From: Candidatus Kuenenia stuttgartensis
GTDB lineage: Bacteria > Planctomycetota > Planctomycetia > Isosphaerales > Isosphaeraceae
Assembly (NCBI GenBank): GCA_945874095.1
Contig: CAMCFM010000063.1
Location: forward strand, 1 to 12,852
Reading direction: 5' to 3'
DNA length: 12,852 nucleotides
Numbering within the stretch: position 1 is the stretch's first letter; every line of letters begins with the position of its first letter. This document shows, in pieces, positions 1 to 6,558 of the stretch. The notes under the pieces are model-generated. The model did not search any database. It saw nothing but the letters and a program-made list of their open reading frames with translations, and had not been told where the DNA came from. A program made the position numbers and the translations under genes.

Positions 1-945
1 CACGAGTTGCGTTTCCATTGCGACTTCACGCAAACGTTGAAGTGCTCGGTCCTGAATCTGGCGGACACGTTCTTTGGAAACGGAGAGAACTTTACCCACC
101 TGGCTCAGGCTCAGTTTCTGACGCCCACCAAGGCCGTATCGTAGTTGCAGAACCTGTTGTTCCCGAGGGCGAAGTTCGCTGATCAGATTGGCAATCATTT
201 CGCCAGCATCAGGCTCATCGTCAGGCTCGTACTCGGTTTCGCTGATCGTTTGGAGCAGGCTGAAGCTCGAGTCGGAATCGAACGATGCGTTGAGGGAGAC
301 AGTCGGCCGGGTGGCTGTATGAATCCTCTGAACCAGTTCCGGGGCACTCATGGGGAGTTCGTCGGAATCAGCATCAATCTCTTTGTTAAACAGGTCCATC
401 TTTTCCTGATTATGAGCCAGTTGACGCAGGTGGCGTGGACTCAGTTTGACAGGATAAGCGCCTGAGGCGACGGCTTGCTGCATGGACTGGCGTATCCACC
501 AGGTGGCGTAAGTGGCCAGCTTTGTTTCGTGGTTGAGGTCGAAGCGGTCGATGGCTTCGAGCAAACCACAGAAGCCTTCTTGAATGAGGTCTGTGTAAGA
601 GATGCCCCGATCGCGAAACCGCTTGGCGACGTGAGCGACCAGCCTGAGGTTGGCCAGTGCGAGTTTGCCTCTGAGTTCGCGATAACGTTCCAGGGTCGCA
701 CCAAGTTGGGCGCTTTTCAGACCTGGAAGAAGTTCACCGTTGGAGAGGAGTTGGGAGAGACCAAATTTGGTCTCAGTGGTTTCAACGTTGGGATCTTCGA
801 TGGCTTTGAGCGCATCGGCGAGTTTTGCACGACAGTTGGCGAGGTTTTTAAGGAGACTACGTTCATCCTCTTTGGTGAGGACTTGAGTAATTTCGGCGTC
901 AAGTTGTGCAAAACCGTCCATATCATCACGTTTTTGAACCGACAT
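1..945 (-). CDS. Sigma-70 family RNA polymerase sigma factor (3' end outside window)
   Basis: Directs RNA polymerase core to a promoter class. The minus strand stays open for 315 codons from the ATG at 943-945 and leaves the window at base 1. Residues about 20-45 resemble sigma region 1.2. Residues 96-156 carry region 2, with the typical stretches NLRLVAHVAKRFRDRG, DLIQEGFCGLLEAIDRF and KLATYATWWIRQSM (core binding and -10 recognition). Region 3 is short and divergent, followed by an acidic linker (EYEPDDEPDAGE). Region 4 lies at about 250-315, with RPREQQVLQLRYGLGG and the -35-binding helix-turn-helix LSQVGKVLSVSKERVRQIQ. This is a group 2/3 sigma70 rather than a two-domain ECF factor; it may be RpoD-like but lacks a long region 1.1. 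An AGGTGA Shine-Dalgarno sits within the end of the upstream gene, whose stop is five bases away, so translation is probably coupled. Family call certain; promoter specificity unknown. Confidence 0.93.
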   Translation of the reverse strand, partial: MSVQKRDDMDGFAQLDAEITQVLTKEDERSLLKNLANCRAKLADALKAIEDPNVETTETKFGLSQLLSNGELLPGLKSAQLGATLERYRELRGKLALANLRLVAHVAKRFRDRGISYTDLIQEGFCGLLEAIDRFDLNHETKLATYATWWIRQSMQQAVASGAYPVKLSPRHLRQLAHNQEKMDLFNKEIDADSDELPMSAPELVQRIHTATRPTVSLNASFDSDSSFSLLQTISETEYEPDDEPDAGEMIANLISELRPREQQVLQLRYGLGGRQKLSLSQVGKVLSVSKERVRQIQDRALQRLREVAMETQLV

Positions 946-950
946 GGCTG

Positions 951-1922
951 TCACCTCGAATTGTGTAAGTCGTGAAGTGGTAATGCCAAAGAGTCGATTA
1001 CACATCGACCTCCGGGAAAAATCTTTTCGGCCGCGACGGCCAGGTAATCCATATTCTGAGCAAGTGTCACGTGGAGTTGATCAAGTTCTTTACGAATATT
1101 TTCGTTCAGCCCCTGTCCACCCAAAATGAGAGTTGTTTTCATCATCCTTGCGGTTTGAAGTAGTTTCTTCAAATCAGTGGTCAAGGTTTGTTCGTTTTCC
1201 AGATGGTGAACGCTAAGCCATGCGATTTTGGGCTTAAGATCCGTGATGGCTTGAGCCAGTTCCGGAACCGGCAGATGGCAGCCAAGGTTACGGACTTCCC
1301 AACGACGTTCCAAAAGGGTCAGCTCACAGAGCATGCCAGTCAGGGTGTAGTGGTCACCTTCTGGGGTGGCTCCGATGGCAAGCGGTTGATGTTCAGCGAG
1401 CGGAGATCTTCGATTGCGGTTTCTGGTTTGTCTGACCAATTCATAGAGAATGTCAGAAAGAATATGGCACGCATGGTGCTCTTGGAAGATCTCAATTCGG
1501 CCGGCCTGCCATGCATGACCGATGCCTGCCATGACAGGAGAGATCAGCGAGTCGGCCAACACAGAGGCATCGCCAGATGAGGCGTAAACCGTTCGGACGG
1601 CATGCCTTGCTTCGTCTACGTGAGACTTGATCAAAGCCGATTTCAAGGCGGATCGCCAATAATCGATCGATTCGTCCACGGCTTTGAATTTGTCAGACAG
1701 TTGAGATCCAGAGGCTGATTTCGTTGACGGCTCAACGAGTCCAATCCCTCTGTTTCTGGCATAATGATCAATCACAGATTCGGCAATTCTGCGGTGCCCG
1801 CCAGGCGTTTTGACTGCAACGATTTCGCCTGTTTCAACCAATCTTTTGACAGTACTGACACTCAGACTGAGGATCTCAGCCACTTGTTGAGTTGTCAGGA
1901 ATCGTTCATTCACTTGCATCAT
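951..1922 (-). CDS. MerR-type transcription regulator with cobalamin-binding domains (CarH/LitR-like)
   Basis: Predicted cytoplasmic DNA-binding sensor of 323 residues. Residues 8-46 form a MerR/excisionase winged helix-turn-helix (TTQQVAEILSLSVSTVKRLV followed by the wing TPGGHRR). Residues about 85-168 match the helical B12-binding bundle and contain W138-x9-E148-H149, the spacing of W131/E141/H142 in Thermus CarH. Residues about 180-305 look like the Rossmann B12-binding domain, with LSVHHL and ILGGQGL in the usual places. CarH-type proteins bind adenosylcobalamin in the dark, repress as tetramers, and release DNA in light. Two features differ here: the residue after W138 is Gln where CarH has the light-state ligand His132, and the E-x-H-x-x-G cobalt motif appears only as EGDHYTLTG. 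Cobalamin binding is therefore probable but not assured. There are two adjacent ATG codons (1920-1922 and 1917-1919); either may be used. It is first in an operon with the sigma factor gene. Confidence 0.85.
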   Translation of the reverse strand: MMQVNERFLTTQQVAEILSLSVSTVKRLVETGEIVAVKTPGGHRRIAESVIDHYARNRGIGLVEPSTKSASGSQLSDKFKAVDESIDYWRSALKSALIKSHVDEARHAVRTVYASSGDASVLADSLISPVMAGIGHAWQAGRIEIFQEHHACHILSDILYELVRQTRNRNRRSPLAEHQPLAIGATPEGDHYTLTGMLCELTLLERRWEVRNLGCHLPVPELAQAITDLKPKIAWLSVHHLENEQTLTTDLKKLLQTARMMKTTLILGGQGLNENIRKELDQLHVTLAQNMDYLAVAAEKIFPGGRCVIDSLALPLHDLHNSR

Positions 1923-1953
1923 CTTTGTTCCAGACCCGATTAAGAAGAACGGC

Positions 1954-1982
1954 TTGAACGAATATATCGTATCATTGAACGA
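1954..1982. promoter_or_regulatory. Direct repeats TTGAACGA, 21 bp apart: candidate operator
   Basis: TTGAACGA occurs at 1954-1961 and again at 1975-1982. The 21-bp period equals two helical turns, so both copies face the same side of the DNA. A further partial copy (GAACG) is at 1947-1951. One copy lies in the promoter spacer and the other downstream of the -10, where a bound repressor would block initiation. CarH-type regulators bind directly repeated sites, so the encoded regulator is the obvious candidate ligand; this is inference. The same 8-mer also occurs at 6501-6508 and, inverted, inside a coding region near 11110-11117, so it is not unique to this site. Confidence 0.35.
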
Positions 1983-1993
1983 TTATTCTGCAA
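1966..1993 (-). promoter_or_regulatory. Predicted promoter of the regulator-sigma operon
   Basis: Read on the minus strand, TTGCAG (1988-1993) and TACGAT (1966-1971) are separated by 16 bp, which resembles a housekeeping -35/-10 pair. It lies about 45 bp upstream of the first start codon. It overlaps one copy of a direct repeat and abuts another, which suits autoregulation. The assignment rests on sequence similarity only. Confidence 0.45.
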
Positions 1994-2158
1994 GGAAAAT
2001 CGCCTCTTCTAGTGGTCGGTTTTTCTGGTGAATCACAATAAGGTTCTTTGGTATAGATGGTTATGGTGTTTATTGTCGGCTGAATTTCGTTGGGGTATGG
2101 ATTTTTGTGCATGGACGTTTTGGACGATTTTGACCTGAGGACGTTTGAGATGAATCTT

Positions 2159-2187
2159 TTGAAAGCTTTGCCAAGAATGGTTATTCT
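2159..2187 (+). promoter_or_regulatory. Predicted pyrE promoter
   Basis: TTGAAA (2159-2164) and TATTCT (2182-2187) are separated by 17 bp, matching five and four of six positions of the standard hexamers. The start point would lie near 2194, giving a leader of roughly 100 nt. No attenuator hairpin with a T-run is apparent in that leader. The rest of the 1994-2290 gap shows no convincing gene. Confidence 0.35.
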
Positions 2188-2290
2188 GGTTACGCAAGCT
2201 TGCACTTGGTTGATCGGCAGGCTTTGGGTGCGTCTCCACGAATTATGAACCGTCAGCTTGGGCCAAGAACCAGAAGAATTGGATAAGACG

Positions 2291-2863
2291 ATGCAAACAC
2301 AGAGTTTCGATAAAGCAAAACTCGTCGAATTACTGAAGACCCGATCCTTAAAGCACGGTGATTTCACGCTTGCCAGCGGCAAGAAGTCGAAATTTTACAT
2401 TGATGGAAGACTTGTGACTCTCTCCGCTGGGGGAGCGAATCACATTGCAGACGGTGTTCTGGAACTACTGAAAAATTATCCAGAAGTCAGTGCTGTGGGT
2501 GGTTTAACGATGGGCGCTGACCCAATTGTAGGAGCCGTTCTGGCCAAAGCCGGAGTCTGGGGTAGAGACGACCTTCTGGGCTTTCTGGTGCGCAAACAAA
2601 CCAAAGATCACGGCACAGGCAAGCTGGTCGAAGGCCCACTTCAGCCTGGGATGAAGGTGGCGATTCTGGACGATGTCGCCACCACTGGTGGTTCAAGCCT
2701 GCAAGCTGTGGAAGCTGTCAGGGCAGTAGGCGCAGAGGTATCAGTCGTGATCGTGGTTCTGGACCGGCTTCAGGGAGCTGCGCAAAACTTCGCTGACCAG
2801 GGACTGAAATTCGAGGCTCTCACAGACCTTCGTGATTTGGGGATTGATCCCTCGCCGGTCTGA
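2291..2863 (+). CDS. pyrE: Orotate phosphoribosyltransferase
   Basis: Catalyses orotate + PRPP to orotidine 5'-monophosphate, the fifth step of de novo pyrimidine synthesis, in the cytoplasm. The 190-residue product is close to the usual length. Residues 20-40 (LKHGDFTLASGKKSKFYIDGR) are the family N-terminal signature. Residues 101-110 (RKQTKDHGTG) are the flexible catalytic loop with its conserved Lys and His, and VAILDDVATTGGSS at 123-136 is the PRPP-binding motif. I chose ATG 2291; a TTG at 2258 in the same frame would add 11 residues (GQEPEELDKT-like) that do not resemble the family and is less likely. The Shine-Dalgarno is weak (GGATAAG). The gene stands alone on the plus strand and is divergent from the regulator-sigma operon. 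Confidence 0.95.
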   Translation: MQTQSFDKAKLVELLKTRSLKHGDFTLASGKKSKFYIDGRLVTLSAGGANHIADGVLELLKNYPEVSAVGGLTMGADPIVGAVLAKAGVWGRDDLLGFLVRKQTKDHGTGKLVEGPLQPGMKVAILDDVATTGGSSLQAVEAVRAVGAEVSVVIVVLDRLQGAAQNFADQGLKFEALTDLRDLGIDPSPV

Positions 2864-2925
2864 TTCCTTCTGGTTTTTAGCGAACCATGGCCAAGCACAA
2901 CGCGGTTGGTTTTATAAATCGCGGA

Positions 2926-3067
2926 AACCGGTGGCTAGTGCCTCTTATCTAGCCGGTCTTGGCGCTAGCCCCGGTTAATTCTCTTCCGCGAACCGGTGGC
3001 TAATGCCTCTTATCTAGCCGGTCTTGGCGCTAGCCCCGATTAATTCTCTTCCGCGAACCGGTGGCTA
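2926..3067. repeat. Tandem 65-bp palindromic repeats (two full units plus a partial third)
   Basis: Unit 1 (2926-2990) and unit 2 (2991-3055) differ at only two positions, and a third copy begins at 3056 with AACCGGTGGCTA before diverging. Each unit starts with AACCGGTGGCTA and ends with TTAATTCTCTTCCGCG. Within unit 1, AACCGGTGGCTAG (2926-2938) can pair with CTAGCCCCGGTT (2965-2976) with one bulged base, and GGCTAG can alternatively pair with the inner CTAGCC. This is REP-like architecture. It lies in the convergent gap after pyrE and encodes no protein I can support. The remainder of the 2864-3203 gap holds only the terminator described below. Confidence 0.9.
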
Positions 3068-3139
3068 TAGCCCTGCGGCTAGATTCAAACCCCAGATTTC
3101 AGAATTTGAGGCGTATCGCTTCTCTTCAAAATGACAAAT

Positions 3140-3175
3140 GCAAAACGCCGCATGATTTCTCATGCGGCGTTTTGC
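3140..3175. terminator. Strong bidirectional terminator hairpin
   Basis: GCAAAACGCCGCATGA (3140-3155) and TCATGCGGCGTTTTGC (3160-3175) form a perfect 16-bp stem around a TTTC loop. The GC-rich core is flanked by AAAA on one side and TTTT on the other within the stem, so it can act on both strands. It sits between the convergent pyrE (plus) and the repeat-protein gene (minus, ending at 3204), which is where a shared terminator is expected. Confidence 0.88.
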
Positions 3176-3203
3176 GATTCATTTCAACTAAACCGTTTTA
3201 GTA

Positions 3204-4142
3204 TCAATGGTTGTGGAAAAGGCCGTGAAGCAGGCCAGTTTTGCCACCTGATTGTGGAGTTGCGTAAACTCCGCCTTGACCGGATGGCAGAGCCTTAGGA
3301 GCAGCCTGGCCATAACCTTGGGCGGATGGAGCCGCTTTAGATGGGCCGAATGGGGATTGACCAGCACCTTGACCGGAAGGCAGAGCCTTGGCAGGGCCAT
3401 AAGGTGATGCACCGGCAGGACCTTGAGCAGCAGGCAAGACTTTGCCGGCGGCAGGACCGAATGGTGACACACCGGCTGGCAAAGACTTGGCAGGGCCGTA
3501 AGGTGAAACACCAGCAGGACTTTGGGCAGCAGGCAGAACTTTGCCAGCAGCGGCTGGTGCAAATGCAGCAGGTGCACCCTTACCAGGAGCTAAAGCAGCA
3601 GGCAACACTTTGCCGGCGGCACGTGGTGAAGCACCAGGGCCTTGGGCAGCAGGCAGAACTTTACCAGCAGCACCCGGGCCGTAAGGTGAAGCATTACCAG
3701 GGCCTTGAGCGGCAGGGAGAACTTTACCAGCAGCACCAGGGCCTTGAGCGGCTGGAGCACCCTTGCCTGGAGCTATCGCGGCGGGCAGCACTTTGCCGGC
3801 AGCGGCAGGGCCTTGAGCAGCAGGTAAAACTTTACCAGCAGCGCCCGGGCCTTGGCCGGATGGTAGTGATTTGGCAGGGCCATAAGGCGATTGGCCAGCA
3901 CCTGCATTTTGAGCGGCAGGCAGAACTTTGCCTGCGGCGGCAGGTGATTGAGCAGAAGGTGCCAATTTGCCAGGTGCCACAGCGGCAGGCAGAATCTTGC
4001 CGGCTGTGGTGGGTGATAATGCAGCCGGTGCAGCGTATTGCCCGGAAGGAGCAACACCTAGATTGGCTTGACTTTGAGCGCTAGGTTCAGCACCTGTCAA
4101 AGCCACTGCACTGAGAGCCAGACCAGCGATAATATTCGTCAT
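3204..4142 (-). CDS. Exported basic Ala/Pro/Gly repeat protein with GK(V/I)LPAA motifs
   Basis: A 312-residue low-complexity protein that I cannot assign to a family. Residues 1-18 (MTNIIAGLALSAVALTGA) look like a signal peptide, although the n-region lacks a positive charge. The rest is almost entirely A, P, G, S, K and Q. The heptad G-K-(V/I)-L-P-A-A occurs nine times, often followed by Q-G-P, and S-P-(Y/F)-G-P recurs between them. By my count the mature chain has about 18 Lys, about 19 Gln, one Arg, one Glu and no Asp, Cys or Trp, so it is strongly basic and probably unstructured. The C-terminus differs (GLLHGLFHNH). An AGGA lies 9 nt before the ATG, and a stop codon closely upstream in frame fixes the start. 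It is divergent from the transglutaminase-like gene. A structural or matrix role at the cell surface is a guess. The DNA repeats make slippage-driven length variation likely. Confidence 0.8.
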   Translation of the reverse strand: MTNIIAGLALSAVALTGAEPSAQSQANLGVAPSGQYAAPAALSPTTAGKILPAAVAPGKLAPSAQSPAAAGKVLPAAQNAGAGQSPYGPAKSLPSGQGPGAAGKVLPAAQGPAAAGKVLPAAIAPGKGAPAAQGPGAAGKVLPAAQGPGNASPYGPGAAGKVLPAAQGPGASPRAAGKVLPAALAPGKGAPAAFAPAAAGKVLPAAQSPAGVSPYGPAKSLPAGVSPFGPAAGKVLPAAQGPAGASPYGPAKALPSGQGAGQSPFGPSKAAPSAQGYGQAAPKALPSGQGGVYATPQSGGKTGLLHGLFHNH

Positions 4143-4672
4143 CTTGATAGATCCTCGTCATCCTGGAGGAAAGCTGTGTGCTGTGACATTTTCAACCGCT
4201 TCCACACGGAAGAATCTGATCACAACTCGCCTCGCTCATCCTTGAGCAATTACTGCGAAAGGATCGCAATAATAGAGTTGAGCAATGGCTGAAAGGTTCG
4301 ATTCGGTTCTTGCCTTTCAAAACAGCCGGAATGGTCAAAACGACACTCCGGATGTCTAAGGTTTTCTATCGTCAGCGCGATCTACGCTGATTAGTCAAAT
4401 TCCAAAATCTAGGTAATTTCTGGATAGATGACGATTGTGCGGGCTTTAACGAATAGGGGTTGTTCAAATAAACTGGGAGATCTAAATAGAGATACTCTGA
4501 TTTGGTAAAAATGACGAACCATATCGTAGGTAATACCATACCCATGATAGTGACTTGACATGACTCAAAATACGGCCCGGTTTCGACTGAGTCGTACAAT
4601 AGATGCAGGGATGCGTCTGATAGGTAGTCAAGTTTAACGATCTACGGACAGATCCGCGAATCGGGGGATTCT
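4143..4672. other. 530-bp divergent intergenic region, no supported gene
   Basis: AT-richer than its surroundings and without a convincing reading frame. It contains a 9-bp direct repeat flanking an inverted repeat (4242-4286), a small inverted repeat TCAGCG/CGCTGA with a 7-nt loop (4372-4390), and an 11-bp palindrome CGACTGAGTCG (4584-4594) directly followed by TACAAT. TTGACA at 4555-4560 lies 34 bp from that TACAAT, too far for a normal promoter. Promoters for both divergent genes must lie here but I could not fix them. Confidence 0.6.
4242..4286. promoter_or_regulatory. Inverted repeat framed by TTGAGCAAT direct repeats
   Basis: TTGAGCAAT occurs at 4242-4250 and 4278-4286. Between them ATTA-c-TGCGA (4249-4258) and TCGCA-a-TAAT (4264-4273) form an interrupted palindrome with a 5-bp centre AAGGA and one mismatch per arm. 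It lies about 100 bp upstream of the repeat-protein start, a reasonable place for a regulator site, but no regulator is known for it. Confidence 0.35.
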
Positions 4673-6334
4673 ATGAAATCGAGGGGGGAAATAGTCCTGA
4701 GGACGCTCCGAACGTGCATCACGTTTGGTGTCTGTGCTCTGGACTTTAATATCTCTATGGCTCAGACCGCTCCGGAGGCTGCCAACCCAGCCAACCCGGC
4801 GGCGGCCACCACTACGGCTCCTACAGTACAAGTACTGTCGGTCCCACTGGGTGGTCGGACAGTGAATTTGACGGGCGATAAAAAGTATGGCGTCTATGTT
4901 CCCACCCGGTTCGGTGGATCATTAACGATTGAAACCACCGCTGGCAAAATTGAAAATCTCAAGGGCCCCGATGGCCGAGACTTCAGTAACGGTGCTGAAA
5001 CTGGTATGAACCGGCATGGCTGGTTTACTTTCGAGATTAAGTCCGAAGGCAAGCCATACACGTTGGAATCCAGGTTTACACAAATTGGTAAAGCGGCTCG
5101 CAAGCCCTGGAACTTCTATTACTGGCCTACCAAGGCAGATGCCATTCACGAACCTTGGGCCGGTGGCAACGGGATCGTGGATACCTCTCAGGTTCAGGGT
5201 GACGACATCTTGGTCGCCCAGCCTGGCTCGCGCATTCCGCCTGGTCAGGACATTGTCCGGGCCGGTGCCAACGGACTGCTGGAAACTCAGCCAGCTCCCG
5301 GCGACGATCTCACCTGGTTCCCGAACCTGTACGACGATCTTACGGCTCGCGGCGTTGGCGGTCAGGTTTACAGCACCCCTTCCCCGCTCCTGAAGTTCGA
5401 TCAACTCAATCGAACCATGGCCCGTCAATGGGAAGCGGCGAACAGCCAGAATCAAGATATTCAGAGATGGCCTGGTCACTGCCTTGGTGGTGCCGTGGCT
5501 TCGATTCTGCTGAACGAGCCAATCCCGATGCCAGGCTCTGGCATGACCCGCGACGAACTGAAATCACTTTGGGCGGAATTGGGTGAAAATCACTACAATC
5601 ACGCCATTGGCGATTACGTTACGGAAGTGGCCGCTGGCCCACCCCGGCCTGGCCCTGACGCCTGCGATCGTTCCGTCCCACACTTCCACGCCATGCTCGA
5701 GAAGCATGTCCGTGCCGATAAAAAAGCCCTTCTGGGCAACTTCCGGGCCTTCCCACCACGGGGAACTCCCAACGAAGTCTGGAATCAGGGGCTTGGCGAA
5801 TATCGATCCACCTATGTGGCCGATACCAGCCGTGGCGAACGCGCTTATAAGATTGTCACAGAAGTGCTTTGCAATTCCGGCTCAAGCCTGAATGGTGAGG
5901 ATGACAAGCCCCGCCTCATTCGCTATGACTACATCCTCAACTACGCCCCAACCGGCGAAGTGGATGAAACGAATCCGTGGGCAGCCGACTGGCAATCCGT
6001 AAGCGGCGACGCCATGTTTTGCCCGCTCAATCTTCTGGAAGTGCTCAACACCCGTTGGCAGGGTTACAACCCCTACATGACCGAAGCACAGGTGCGTGCT
6101 CTGGATATGGCGAACGCTCCGAGCGGTGATCGGCCCGACTACGATGTGATCACCATGCGAGCCTCGAATTCGAGATCTCCAAACTTCTCGCCAGTTCGTT
6201 TGTTCGAAGCGGGCCGCGCTCCGATGCCATCGAACGTAAACGCAGGATCGCCACGTAACGGATTCGCCAATCCGTTCAACGATCCGAACCCTCCTCGCCG
6301 TGGCCTGTTCCGAATGTTCAGAGGCGGCGAGTAA
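4673..6334 (+). CDS. Probable exported protein with a transglutaminase-like (elicitor-type) Cys-His motif
   Basis: 553 residues. The N-terminus has basic residues, then a moderately hydrophobic stretch (about 13-29) ending in S-M-A before QT, a plausible signal peptidase site, followed by an A/P/T-rich linker to about residue 50. Residues 50-240 form an unrecognised, probably beta-rich domain. Residues about 240-480 contain RWPGHCLGGAVASILLNEP with Cys270, then EVWNQGLGEY near 368-377 and several conserved-looking His and Trp residues. The W-x-G-H-C-x-G-x-A-x-A arrangement followed by an E-P pair and a later VWNQ resembles the transglutaminase elicitor family first described in Phytophthora (GP42), enzymes that crosslink Gln and Lys side chains. 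A papain-like cysteine hydrolase is the main alternative. The C-terminal 70 residues are N/P/R-rich and low in complexity. GGGGGA four bases before the ATG is a good Shine-Dalgarno. The enzyme assignment comes from recalled motifs and is moderate. Confidence 0.6.
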   Translation: MKSRGEIVLRTLRTCITFGVCALDFNISMAQTAPEAANPANPAAATTTAPTVQVLSVPLGGRTVNLTGDKKYGVYVPTRFGGSLTIETTAGKIENLKGPDGRDFSNGAETGMNRHGWFTFEIKSEGKPYTLESRFTQIGKAARKPWNFYYWPTKADAIHEPWAGGNGIVDTSQVQGDDILVAQPGSRIPPGQDIVRAGANGLLETQPAPGDDLTWFPNLYDDLTARGVGGQVYSTPSPLLKFDQLNRTMARQWEAANSQNQDIQRWPGHCLGGAVASILLNEPIPMPGSGMTRDELKSLWAELGENHYNHAIGDYVTEVAAGPPRPGPDACDRSVPHFHAMLEKHVRADKKALLGNFRAFPPRGTPNEVWNQGLGEYRSTYVADTSRGERAYKIVTEVLCNSGSSLNGEDDKPRLIRYDYILNYAPTGEVDETNPWAADWQSVSGDAMFCPLNLLEVLNTRWQGYNPYMTEAQVRALDMANAPSGDRPDYDVITMRASNSRSPNFSPVRLFEAGRAPMPSNVNAGSPRNGFANPFNDPNPPRRGLFRMFRGGE

Positions 6335-6362
6335 GCGACTGTTAGAAATCCCCCCTCCCGAT

Positions 6363-6404
6363 ATCTTCGGAACGATCCTTCAAACGATCTTCCGGAGATT
6401 TTTT
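6363..6404 (+). terminator. Rho-independent terminator
   Basis: ATCTTCGGAA (6363-6372) pairs with TTCCGGAGAT (6390-6399) through ten base pairs including one G-U, and the stem runs straight into six T residues (6399-6404). It is about 30 bp after the stop codon of the transglutaminase-like gene, so recQ is probably transcribed separately. Confidence 0.75.
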
Positions 6405-6507
6405 GTTTCTAAAACTTCCAAACCCATCAAGGGCTATACATCTGCTGATTTGCAGCACCTTTCTAATTTCCAAGCGATTTCGCTATGATGACATTTGAAA
6501 TTGAACG

Positions 6508-6558
6508 ATGATGGATCACCCGCTACGCCGTAAGGCCTTCATGGAACTCTCAGGGTAA
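6508..6558 (+). CDS. Possible 16-codon leader peptide ahead of recQ
   Basis: ATGATG at 6508 opens a frame encoding MMDHPLRRKAFMELSG and stops at TAA 6556-6558. The last A of the stop is the first base of the recQ ATG (TAATG). Such overlap allows reinitiation, and recQ has only AGGG two bases from its own ATG, too close for an ideal Shine-Dalgarno. The leader has no clear ribosome binding site of its own and may be chance. Confidence 0.25.
   Translation: MMDHPLRRKAFMELSG

Noticed and set aside
475..975. 166-codon plus-strand frame, and shorter frames at 145-465 and 717-929
   Set aside because: They lie inside the sigma factor gene, whose frame has clear regions 2 and 4 and runs without a stop to the left edge.
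2111..2248. 45-codon plus-strand frame (MDVLDDFDLRTFEMNLLKAL...) before pyrE
   Set aside because: It has a hydrophobic second half that hints at a small membrane protein, but no Shine-Dalgarno, and the best pyrE promoter lies within it. There is not enough support to call a gene.
3341..4084. Long open frame on the plus strand, 247 codons
   Set aside because: It is the antisense of the repeat protein; a codon-periodic GC-rich repeat keeps other frames open. It lacks a signal peptide or recognisable domain, and the minus-strand frame has a signal peptide, ribosome site and coherent composition.
4372..4599. 75-codon minus-strand frame in the divergent spacer, starting at TTG
   Set aside because: It has a weak start, no ribosome site, no recognisable motif and mixed composition. 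It is better read as non-coding spacer.
4555..4600. Consensus -35 TTGACA with a -10-like TACAAT downstream
   Set aside because: The spacing is 34 bp, twice the usual length, so the two boxes cannot form one promoter.
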